From Prevotella sp. (GTDB lineage Bacteria > Bacteroidota > Bacteroidia > Bacteroidales > Bacteroidaceae), in assembly GCA_017477435.1 (NCBI GenBank), contig JAFUVV010000030.1:1-49341 (forward strand): a stretch of DNA of 49,341 bases. The letters are read 5' to 3'. The first letter of the stretch is position 1. The number at the start of each line of letters is the position of its first letter. Positions 25,908 to 33,150 of the stretch are shown piece after piece. The notes beneath the pieces were generated by a model. It saw only the letters and a program-made list of their open reading frames with translations. It was not told where the DNA came from and made no database searches. The position numbers were made by a program, and so were the translations under genes.

Positions 25908-27392
25908 TCAGCGCAGGTGTCCTGTGGCTTTCTTGAGGTTGAGGATAGCGAGTCTTACGTCGATTTCTGCATCGATTTTCTGAGTCTGTGCCTGTTGCCA
26001 TGCTGTCTGTGCAGCCATCACATCAGTGCTTTCCATCACTCCCTCGCTGAATCCTATGTTTGCGCAGCGCAGGTTCTCCTCGGCGCTGCTGATGTTCTTC
26101 TGTGCCGTGGCGAGACGTTTGTTGGCCTCGTCGAGGCGATACTTGCTCTGTCTCACTTGCAGGTCGATCTTCTCCTCTACGTCGTTGAGTTCGAGGTTGG
26201 CCATGGCGGTGGCAGCCTTTGATGCACGAATTTTATATTTTCCTTCGTTCCAGTACCAAATGGGTATCTGCACCATTACGCCCACGTTCCACACTCCCGA
26301 GAATTTCCTCTCGAAGCCGTTGAACACGTTTGGGTTTGAGATGAGGTATCCTCCTGTGAGTGCCACGTGTGGCAGGTAGGCCGCCCGAATGAGCTTTGTG
26401 CTCTGCTCGCTCATCTCGACGGCGTTTTTCAGCAGCCGCAGCTCGGGGCGCTGGATGTTGTTCTCGTCGTCGGAGGAGGAGATGTATTCCGCCGACGGTA
26501 TGTCTGTCATATCTTCGTCGGCGAGGCGAATGTTCTCATCGAGAGGAATGCCGCAAAGCTGACAGAGGAGCATCTTTGCCAGTGCCAGTCCGTTCTCCAC
26601 CTGCAGGACGGCCATGTCGGCCTCGTTCACCTTCACGTCTACCTTCAGTCCGTCGGCTTTCGTAGCCACTCCTTCGTCGATCATCTTGTGCACATCGTCG
26701 TCCAGCTTCTTCACCAGGTCGCGGAAACTCGTGGCCAGGTTCAGCTTCTGCCGCAGCGACACCACGGTCCAGTAGGTGTTGTCTATCTGGTGGAGCGTAG
26801 CCTGTTCTGTCATGTCGACGGTGTTGAGCGCCATATCTTCGCCGATGTCGGCCATGCGGTTGGCAGCCTTTATCGCTCCACCCATGAAGATGGGCTGTCG
26901 CAGTGCTACGGAGCCATACCAGATGTGCTTCGTGTCGGTCTTGAAGGCATCGCGTATGTCGTCGCCGATCTGGTTGCCCACCTGTGCTATCGGTGCTGCC
27001 ACGCCCGAGATGAGCTGCCCTATCTGTCCGGCCATCTCCGGCGAGATGAGCCCGCCCTGCACGAGCGAGGTGATCACCTCCGTGGCCCTTGCCATGGCCT
27101 TCCCGGTCAGGTTGGAGCCAAGGTTGCTAAGACCGTTTTTCTGATTGTTGTTGAGTATCGATACTTCCTTGCTGAAAAATTCATATCCACCGAGAGCGTC
27201 AACCTTCGGGAGATACTTTGTCCGTGCCGCCTTCCGCGTGTAGGCCGCCATCTCAGTGCCTATCTTAGCGGCCTTGAGCTGGTTGTTGCCGTTCATGGCA
27301 AGGTTGCGGCAGCTGTCCAAATTCAGTACCCTCTGTGCTCCTACTGTGGAGAAAGAGCAGAGAAGGAGAATTAAAAAGAATGACTTTCTCAT
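25908..27392 (-). CDS. TolC-family outer-membrane efflux protein
   Basis: The 494-residue protein has a signal peptide (residues 1-19, cleavage after TVGA). Two repeated halves are rich in long helices, the TolC/OEP pattern: RVLNLDSCRNLAMNGNNQLK at the start of the first half and LRLLKNAVEMSEQSTKLIRA in the second. It forms the outer-membrane exit duct of the export system. The ATG at 27392 is chosen because the signal peptide begins there and the start overlaps the upstream stop (ATGA). The frame continues upstream to 27626 but with no sensible protein. About 70 extra residues (NNNQKNGLSNLGSN to about 145, Ala/Gln-rich) enlarge the first half relative to E. coli TolC. Confidence 0.92.
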   Translation of the reverse strand: MRKSFFLILLLCSFSTVGAQRVLNLDSCRNLAMNGNNQLKAAKIGTEMAAYTRKAARTKYLPKVDALGGYEFFSKEVSILNNNQKNGLSNLGSNLTGKAMARATEVITSLVQGGLISPEMAGQIGQLISGVAAPIAQVGNQIGDDIRDAFKTDTKHIWYGSVALRQPIFMGGAIKAANRMADIGEDMALNTVDMTEQATLHQIDNTYWTVVSLRQKLNLATSFRDLVKKLDDDVHKMIDEGVATKADGLKVDVKVNEADMAVLQVENGLALAKMLLCQLCGIPLDENIRLADEDMTDIPSAEYISSSDDENNIQRPELRLLKNAVEMSEQSTKLIRAAYLPHVALTGGYLISNPNVFNGFERKFSGVWNVGVMVQIPIWYWNEGKYKIRASKAATAMANLELNDVEEKIDLQVRQSKYRLDEANKRLATAQKNISSAEENLRCANIGFSEGVMESTDVMAAQTAWQQAQTQKIDAEIDVRLAILNLKKATGHLR

Positions 27393-28264
27393 TTGTCGAA
27401 TGTGAAATTTCTTGATCCTATCATGTTTCCGTCGGCAAAGATGCTCACCTGATATGTACCCGGCACGAGAGCCTGAGTGATGTTCCAATAGGTTGTCACG
27501 GCCGTCTCCTGCCCGCCATATTCCACGGTCTTCTTCATCGAGCACTGCAGCTGTTTGTTCTCGTAGGGGAAAGAGCCACCGTTGCCCACTACCGATCCCG
27601 TCGGCGATACTATTCTGACGTAGCACGTCTTCTGCCCTCCGCTGGCCGTCACGTTCTTTGCTATCGTGAAGTCCACTTGCAGTGTCGTGGCCTTGCTCAG
27701 GCGGTCGGTCGACTTGTTCTTCTTGTTCAGCGCGATGAGGCGGATGTTCGTGGCGTCGAGCTGCGCAGCAATGGCCACCTTCTCCGACAGCGACGCCTTC
27801 TCCGTGTTGAGCCCTTCGATGCGCTTCGTGGCCTCCTCATACTGACCCTTCACGCGGGTGTTCTCCTCCACGAGGTTCTGGTTCAGCCGGTTGAGCGAGT
27901 CGATTTCGAGCACGTAGCTCCTTAACACGGCCCTCACCGTGGCGAGCTCCTTCTTCAGACGGGCAATCTCGCGGGCGTCGGTCTCCTTCACCTGCTTCAG
28001 CTCTTTGAGCAGTCGCTGCGTCTTCAGCTGCTCCTCAGTGAGCTGAGCAATGATAGAATCGTTGCTGATCTGCGTTTTCATCTCGCTATACTGGTCGGCA
28101 AACCGCTGGTATTCGTTCTCCATTTCCTGCTTGTCAAGCGCTGCCAGCTCCTGCATTTCCTGATTCACCTTCTTCTGCTTGTCGAGATTAAAATAGAGAT
28201 AAGCCACTCCTCCCGCCAGCAGAAGGCAGAAAATGATAAGTGGAATGAGGATCTTCTTGTTCAT
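27389..28264 (-). CDS. Membrane-anchored coiled-coil protein heading the export operon
   Basis: The 291-residue protein has one N-terminal membrane helix (about 5-24, ILIPLIIFCLLLAGGVAYLY). A long coiled coil at about 30-195 follows (heptad-like ELKQVKETDAREIARLKKEL), then a small beta-rich domain at about 210-291 (GTYQVSIFADGNMIGSRNF). No named family was recognised. The ATG at 28264 (MNKKILIP) is preferred to the in-frame start at 28351 because the anchor begins there and a -7 box lies at 28321-28328. The stop overlaps the tolC start (ATGA), so it belongs to the export operon. A periplasmic tether or regulator role is an inference. Confidence 0.82.
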   Translation of the reverse strand: MNKKILIPLIIFCLLLAGGVAYLYFNLDKQKKVNQEMQELAALDKQEMENEYQRFADQYSEMKTQISNDSIIAQLTEEQLKTQRLLKELKQVKETDAREIARLKKELATVRAVLRSYVLEIDSLNRLNQNLVEENTRVKGQYEEATKRIEGLNTEKASLSEKVAIAAQLDATNIRLIALNKKNKSTDRLSKATTLQVDFTIAKNVTASGGQKTCYVRIVSPTGSVVGNGGSFPYENKQLQCSMKKTVEYGGQETAVTTYWNITQALVPGTYQVSIFADGNMIGSRNFTFDK

Positions 28265-28320
28265 TGTCCTTTTATTCTTTTGTTTTTGTTGTTCGTATTT
28301 CCGTCGTATAAATTTACGTG

Positions 28321-28328
28321 CAAAATTA
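28321..28328 (-). promoter_or_regulatory. -7 element of the export operon promoter
   Basis: Read on the minus strand this is TAATTTTG, matching TAnnTTTG, 57 bases upstream of the coiled-coil gene. A TTTG occurs upstream but with a 24-base gap rather than 19-21, so the promoter is not fully convincing. Confidence 0.5.
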
Positions 28329-28449
28329 GATATTTCCAGTGTAAAGCCCAAGCAAAAAGAATTACATAAATATTAAATATTTTTATTTTTTGCATTTTTC
28401 GGGAAAAAAAGGACAATTTTTAGATTTTATTAATTATTTTTGCTGCCGT

Positions 28450-28680
28450 ATGAAGAACAGTTTCCTATATCGTGCATTCCGTCTGTACTACGACGGATTC
28501 CGCTCCATGGAGCTGGGCAGGACCTTGTGGCTCATCATTGCCATCAAGCTCTTCGTCATCTTTGTGGTGCTGAAATTGTTCTTTTTTCCCAATTTCATCA
28601 GCCGTCATGCTGAGAAAGGAGGCGAGGCCGACTTCGTTGCAACGCAGCTGTGCCCCGAAGAGTCGGCCCCCGACGAATGA
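28450..28680 (+). CDS. DUF4492 family small membrane protein
   Basis: The 76-residue protein has one membrane helix at about residues 27-47 (TLWLIIAIKLFVIFVVLKLF) after a Tyr/Arg-rich start (FLYRAFRLYYDGFRSMELGR). It matches the DUF4492 family, which in Bacteroidetes lies directly in front of cydA, as here (110 bases). A role in assembling or tuning cytochrome bd is inferred from that linkage; the biochemical function is not established to my knowledge. The ATG at 28450 is chosen on family length. A TATTTTTG box ends only seven bases before it, without a -33 match. Confidence 0.85.
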   Translation: MKNSFLYRAFRLYYDGFRSMELGRTLWLIIAIKLFVIFVVLKLFFFPNFISRHAEKGGEADFVATQLCPEESAPDE

Positions 28681-28790
28681 ATGGGCTGACCGCCTGACGC
28701 GGCAAATATGTGCTGACGGTCAATCCGGCCCGAACACATTCTTTATTTGATAATGATAATTTTACTAACCTAAAAACCCAATTTACAGAC

Positions 28791-30347
28791 ATGATCAACT
28801 ACTTTCTCGACATTGATGCCGGTGTTATCGACTGGTCGCGGGCGCAGTTTGCCCTGACGGCAATCTACCACTGGCTGTTTGTCCCGCTCACTCTCGGCTT
28901 GGCAGTGATTATGGGAATTGTGGAGACAATGTATTATCGCACCGGCAAGCCGTTCTGGCGTCGCACGGCGCGGTACTGGCAGAAGCTCTTTGGGGTGAAC
29001 TTTGCCATGGGTGTGGCAACGGGTATCATCCTCGAATTCGAATTTGGGACCAACTGGTCCAACTATTCTTGGTTTGTCGGCGACATCTTCGGAGCCCCGC
29101 TGGCCATTGAGGGCATCGTGGCGTTCTTCATGGAGTCGACGTTCGTGGCAGTGATGTATTTCGGCTGGAACAAGGTGAGTCGTGGCTTCCACCTGGCTTC
29201 CACCTGGCTCACGGGCATCGGTGCGACCATCTCGGCGTGGTGGATACTCGTGGCAAACGCGTGGATGCAATATCCCGTGGGGTGTGAGTTCAATGCCGAC
29301 ACGGTGCGCAACGAGATGGTGTCGTTCTTCGATGTCGCCCTCTCGCCGTTTGCTGTCGTGAAATTCTGCCACACGGTGATATCGGCTTGGACCATTGGAG
29401 CCGTGTTCGTGGTGGCCGTGAGCTGCTGGTATCTGCTGAAAAAGCGTGAGACGGAGATGGCTCTGAAGAGCATCAAGATAGGTGCTGCCGTCGGTCTCCT
29501 TGCCTCGGTGCTTGCCGCAGTGACTGGCGACGAGAGTGCCTATCAGGTGGCTCAGAAGCAGCCCATGAAGCTCGCAGCGATGGAGGCACTCTACAATGGC
29601 GGCAACGATGTGAGTCTTACAGGTGTGGCGTGGGTCAACCCGCTGAAGCAGCCCGACTATCTCAACGAGGACGAGGCACCGTTGCGCATCGCCGTGCCCA
29701 ACATGCTGTCGTTCTTAGCCACGCGCGACTTCCACGGCTACGTGCCTGGCATCCAGCAGCTGTGGAACGGCTACGAGAAGCCCGACGGCACTCGCGAGCC
29801 GTCGTTCGACGAGAAGATAGAGGGTGGCAAGAAAGCCATTGCGGCGCTTGCTGCCTATCGCAAGGCTAAAGCCGAGGGCAACGATGCCGCGGCAACAGAA
29901 GCATCGAAGGTGATCGACGAAAACTTCAAGTATTTCGGCTATGGTTACATCAAGGACAAGGCCGAACTTGTGCCGTTCATACCCGTCAACTTCTGGGCCT
30001 TCCGCATCATGGTCGGGCTCGGCTGCCTGTTCATCCTTTTCTTTGCTGTCGTGCTCTTCCTCGTCTGTCGTCGCGACTTCAGCAAGCATCGCTACCTCCA
30101 CATAGCCGCGATAGTCCTCGTTCCATTGGCCTACATCGCCAGCGAGAGCGGATGGCTCGTGGCTGAGTTTGGCCGACAGCCATGGACGATTCAGGACATG
30201 CTCCCAGTCTCTGCATCGGTGTCGAACGTCTCGTCGGGGTCGGTAGCACTCACGTTCTTCCTCTTCCTACTGCTTTTCACCACGATGCTCGCCGTAGAGA
30301 TAAACATCCTGCTGAAGCAGATAAAGAAAGGTCCGGAGGGAGACTAA
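28791..30347 (+). CDS. cydA: Cytochrome bd quinol oxidase subunit I
   Basis: The 518-residue integral membrane protein oxidises quinol and reduces oxygen to water with haems b558, b595 and d. The axial His27 sits in TAIYHWLFVPLTLGLAV, a second haem His is in KFCHTVISAWTIGAVFV (near residue 195), and a Met ligand is in FRIMVGLGCLF. About nine membrane helices can be counted. The Q-loop region between about 270 and 400 contains ATRDFHGYVPGIQQLWNGY and a low-complexity Ala-rich segment. The ATG at 28791 follows from the family start. The enzyme suits microaerobic life and oxygen scavenging in an otherwise anaerobic group. Confidence 0.96.
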   Translation: MINYFLDIDAGVIDWSRAQFALTAIYHWLFVPLTLGLAVIMGIVETMYYRTGKPFWRRTARYWQKLFGVNFAMGVATGIILEFEFGTNWSNYSWFVGDIFGAPLAIEGIVAFFMESTFVAVMYFGWNKVSRGFHLASTWLTGIGATISAWWILVANAWMQYPVGCEFNADTVRNEMVSFFDVALSPFAVVKFCHTVISAWTIGAVFVVAVSCWYLLKKRETEMALKSIKIGAAVGLLASVLAAVTGDESAYQVAQKQPMKLAAMEALYNGGNDVSLTGVAWVNPLKQPDYLNEDEAPLRIAVPNMLSFLATRDFHGYVPGIQQLWNGYEKPDGTREPSFDEKIEGGKKAIAALAAYRKAKAEGNDAAATEASKVIDENFKYFGYGYIKDKAELVPFIPVNFWAFRIMVGLGCLFILFFAVVLFLVCRRDFSKHRYLHIAAIVLVPLAYIASESGWLVAEFGRQPWTIQDMLPVSASVSNVSSGSVALTFFLFLLLFTTMLAVEINILLKQIKKGPEGD

Positions 30348-30480
30348 TTGATAGTTGATAATTGGCAATTGATAATTGATATTTATGATATGATTGTGAA
30401 GTCGTAAAATCGTAAAATCATAAAATTGTGAAAAAGTGAAATCGTAAAATAGTATAATTGTGAAATCGTAAAATTATAAT
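30348..30480. repeat. Degenerate AT-rich repeat between cydA and cydB
   Basis: TTGATAATTG-type units give way to repeats of GTGAAATCGTAAAAT and close variants (GTGAAGTCGTAAAATCG, ATAAAATTGTGAAAAAG) up to the cydB start. There is no gene and no terminator. It belongs to the simple-sequence spacers seen elsewhere in the window (6154-6219, 33079-33150, 46609-46665). Confidence 0.65.
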
Positions 30481-31623
30481 ATGACATACACATTTCTTCA
30501 ACACTACTGGTGGTTCCTTATCTCTCTGCTCGGAGCATTGCTTGTGTTTCTGATGTTTGTTCAGGGAGCCAATTCGCTGGTCGGCTCGCTCGGTCGTACC
30601 GATGAAGGTCGTCGGCTCGTGATAAACTCCACAGGGCGTAAGTGGGAACTCACGTTCACCACTCTCGTCACCTTTGGCGGAGCAGTCTTCGCATCCTTCC
30701 CGCTGTTCTACAGCACGTCGTTTGGCGGAGCCTACTGGCTTTGGATGATCATCCTCTTTTCGTTTGTCCTTCAGGCCGTCAGCTATGAGTTTCAGAACAA
30801 GCTCGGCAACTTCCTCGGTCCGAAGACTTTCCAGACGTGCCTCATCCTGAACGGCATCCTTGGTCCGCTGCTTCTCGGCGGTGCCGTGGCCACGTTCTTC
30901 AACGGCTCCAACTTCGTGGTTGAGAAGTCGAATCTTGTCGACGGTCTCCAGCCTGTCATCAGCAGCTGGGCCAACGCCTCCCACGGCCTCGACGCACTGC
31001 TCGATCCCTGGAATCTCGTGTTCGGTCTTGCCGTGTTCTTCCTTGCCCGGACGCTCGGAATACTCTATGTCGTCAACAATGTCGACGACGAAGACATCCG
31101 TTCGCGCGGCAGCGTGCGCCTTGTGGGCACCACCATCGCCTTCCTTATTCTCTTCCTGCCGTTCCTCGTACGCACACTGTTGAAAGACGGATATGCCTGC
31201 GATCCCGCCACAGGAGAGATATACATGGAGCCGATGAAGTATCTCCACAACCTGCTGCAGATGTGGCCGCTGCTCGTCGTCTTCATCTGCGGCGTCGGCC
31301 TTCTGCTCTATGCTGTCGTGCGCACCATCCGTAGCAAGACCTACATTCGTGGCATCTGGCCCGCCGGAATCGGCACCGTGCTCGTCGTGCTCGTGCTGCT
31401 GCTCATCTGCGGATGGAACAACACCGCCTACTATCCCTCTAATGTCGACCTGCAGAGCTCGCTCACCATTGCCAACTCCTGCAGCTCGGAGTTCACCCTC
31501 CGAACCATGTTCTACGTCTCGCTCCTCATCCCCTTCGTCCTTGCCTACATTGCCTACGCATGGTGGCAGATGGACAAGAAGAAGCTGACGAAAGAAGAAA
31601 TAAGCGAAGGCGAAGTCTATTGA
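30481..31623 (+). CDS. cydB: Cytochrome bd quinol oxidase subunit II
   Basis: The 380-residue protein is the second subunit of the bd oxidase, with about eight or nine membrane helices. It begins TFLQHYWWFLISLLGALLVF and ends in a hydrophilic tail with KKLTKEEISEG. The segment GGAYWLWMIILFSFVLQAVSYEF near residue 82 resembles the CydB core. It binds no haem itself and stabilises CydA. It follows cydA on the same strand across a 133-base degenerate repeat spacer and is closed by a strong terminator at 31654. No cydX-like small gene is evident between cydB and the terminator. Confidence 0.94.
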   Translation: MTYTFLQHYWWFLISLLGALLVFLMFVQGANSLVGSLGRTDEGRRLVINSTGRKWELTFTTLVTFGGAVFASFPLFYSTSFGGAYWLWMIILFSFVLQAVSYEFQNKLGNFLGPKTFQTCLILNGILGPLLLGGAVATFFNGSNFVVEKSNLVDGLQPVISSWANASHGLDALLDPWNLVFGLAVFFLARTLGILYVVNNVDDEDIRSRGSVRLVGTTIAFLILFLPFLVRTLLKDGYACDPATGEIYMEPMKYLHNLLQMWPLLVVFICGVGLLLYAVVRTIRSKTYIRGIWPAGIGTVLVVLVLLLICGWNNTAYYPSNVDLQSSLTIANSCSSEFTLRTMFYVSLLIPFVLAYIAYAWWQMDKKKLTKEEISEGEVY

Positions 31624-31653
31624 TACCGCCTGCGATATTGTGCATACATACAT

Positions 31654-31696
31654 AGAAATCGGCGAACCCATCCATGGGCTCGCCGATTTCTCTTTT
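31654..31696. terminator. Strong bidirectional terminator between cydB and sdaA
   Basis: AGAAATCGGCGA (31654-31665) pairs perfectly with TCGCCGATTTCT (31680-31691). CCCA pairs with TGGG inside around TCCA, and TCTTTT follows. It closes the cydAB operon and, read on the other strand, can stop transcription leaving sdaA. Confidence 0.9.
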
Positions 31697-31782
31697 GGCT
31701 ATACCGTTCATATTGCCATTCATGCCCGTGAGCCACAGCCGCATGAATGTCCTTCTGTTTCCTGTTCCGTATCTCGCCTCCA

Positions 31783-31865
31783 GTATAAAGCCCATGTACT
31801 CGAAGTACAAAAGCCATGTACTCGCAGTACAACGTTCATGTACTCGCAGTACAAAGCCCATGTAC
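31783..31865. repeat. GTAC array D: four 22-bp units, reverse orientation
   Basis: Units start at 31783 (GTAT, one base changed), 31805, 31827 and 31849, with bodies AAAGCCCAT, AAAAGCCAT, AACGTTCAT and AAAGCCCAT. Read on the minus strand these are the bodies of array C in the same order, except one base in the second. It lies just seven bases from the 3' end of sdaA, between convergent genes. Confidence 0.95.
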
Positions 31866-31872
31866 TGCTGCC

Positions 31873-33078
31873 TTATTCCGTGATATGTGCCAGTCCCCCG
31901 GTGGCTGTCTCCTTGTAAAGCGATGGTAAGTCGTGGCCTGTTTCCTTCATAACGCGCACCACCCGGTCGAACGACACGTTGTGGCGTCCGTCGCTGAAGG
32001 CGGCATAGAGGTTGCTGTCGAGCGCCCGTGCTGCTGCGAAGGCGTTGCGTTCGATGCATGGAATCTGCACGAGTCCGCACACTGGGTCGCATGTCATGCC
32101 GAGGTGATGCTCGAGTCCCATCTCGGCAGCGTATTCTATCTGCGCCGGTGAGCCTCCAAAGAGTTGGCATGCTGCGGCTGAAGCCATTGCGCAGGCTACG
32201 CCGACCTCGCCCTGACAGCCCACGTCGGCACCCGATATGGAGGCGTTGTGCTTCACCACGTTGCCGAAGATGCCTGCTGTGGCGAGTGCGCGTAGGATGC
32301 GGGGGTCGCTGAAGTCGTGGGAGGTGTGGAGGTGGTAGAGCACGGCTGGCATCACTCCCGACGACCCGCAGGTGGGGGCGGTGACGATGGTGCCGCCGGC
32401 GGCGTTCTCTTCACTCACAGCCAGGGCGTAGGCATAGGTGAGCCCACGCGACTGGAGCGACTGCTTGTAGCCGCTGGCCTTCACGTAGTAGCGTGTGGCC
32501 TTGCGTGGCAGGTTGAGAGGTCCGGGGAGGGCGCCCTCGTTTTCCAGACCGCGTTCCACGGAGCGTTTCATGGCCTGCCAGACGGTGGAGAGATAGTCCC
32601 AGATGTCGTCGTCTTCACATTCTTCGACGTATTCCCAGTATCCACGTCCGTGCTCTTCGCACCATGCCTGTATCTCTGCCAGCGTGTTGAGGGGGTAGAT
32701 GTCGCGCGTCTCCTTGTTGAGTGTGTCGTTTTCTCCTTCGGATAGCGCTCCTCCTCCGACGCTGTATACTGTCCAGTCGTCTGTGACGGTGCCGTCGGCG
32801 GCGAATGCCTTGAAGCGCATGCCGTTGGGGTGGAAGGGCAGGAACGTGTCGGGCTGCCATACTATTTCAATGGGTGCATGTGGTTGCAGCACGTCGGTGA
32901 TGGCCACGTCGGTAAGGTGCCCCCGTCCTGTGGCGGCCAGACTGCCGTAGAGAGTCACCTCGTAACGGGCGGCGTCGGGCGTGCGTTGGAGGAATATCTG
33001 CGCTGCGCGCTGAGGGCCCATGGTGTGACTGCTCGACGGACCACGGCCGATCTTGTATAGTTCTTTAAGTGACTTCAC
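31873..33078 (-). CDS. sdaA: L-serine ammonia-lyase (iron-sulfur L-serine dehydratase)
   Basis: The 401-residue single-chain enzyme deaminates L-serine to pyruvate and ammonia using a [4Fe-4S] cluster. The N-terminal beta domain starts MKSLKELYKIGRGPSSSHTMGPQ (the SSSHTxGP signature). The catalytic alpha domain follows from about residue 190, with TAPTCGSSGVMPAVLYH near 236 and GCQGEVGVACAMASAAACQL near 288, which contribute cluster cysteines. The C-terminal part has MTCDPVCGLVQIPCIERN. It lies 72 bases downstream of the GH2 beta-galactosidase-type gene and may be on its transcript, but no pathway link is obvious. Confidence 0.95.
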   Translation of the reverse strand: MKSLKELYKIGRGPSSSHTMGPQRAAQIFLQRTPDAARYEVTLYGSLAATGRGHLTDVAITDVLQPHAPIEIVWQPDTFLPFHPNGMRFKAFAADGTVTDDWTVYSVGGGALSEGENDTLNKETRDIYPLNTLAEIQAWCEEHGRGYWEYVEECEDDDIWDYLSTVWQAMKRSVERGLENEGALPGPLNLPRKATRYYVKASGYKQSLQSRGLTYAYALAVSEENAAGGTIVTAPTCGSSGVMPAVLYHLHTSHDFSDPRILRALATAGIFGNVVKHNASISGADVGCQGEVGVACAMASAAACQLFGGSPAQIEYAAEMGLEHHLGMTCDPVCGLVQIPCIERNAFAAARALDSNLYAAFSDGRHNVSFDRVVRVMKETGHDLPSLYKETATGGLAHITE

Positions 33079-33150
33079 GCTTTTTGAGTTTTGGGTTTTA
33101 AGTTTTGAGTTTTGGGTTTTAAGTTTTAAGTTTTGGGGGATGGTTGATGT
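33079..33150. repeat. Degenerate GTTTTGGGTTTTAA repeat spacer
   Basis: GAGTTTTGGGTTTTAAGTTT and shorter variants repeat about every 7 and 14 bases between sdaA and the GH2 gene. It is low-complexity and non-coding. A related C/A-rich spacer lies at 46609-46665. Confidence 0.6.

Noticed and set aside
26367-27374. 335-residue plus-strand frame over tolC
   Set aside because: It is antisense to a clear TolC-family gene in an operon and its composition is atypical of protein.
30418-31671. 417-residue minus-strand frame over cydB
   Set aside because: Its Glu/His-rich composition mirrors the membrane protein cydB on the other strand; it has no domain and no start signal.
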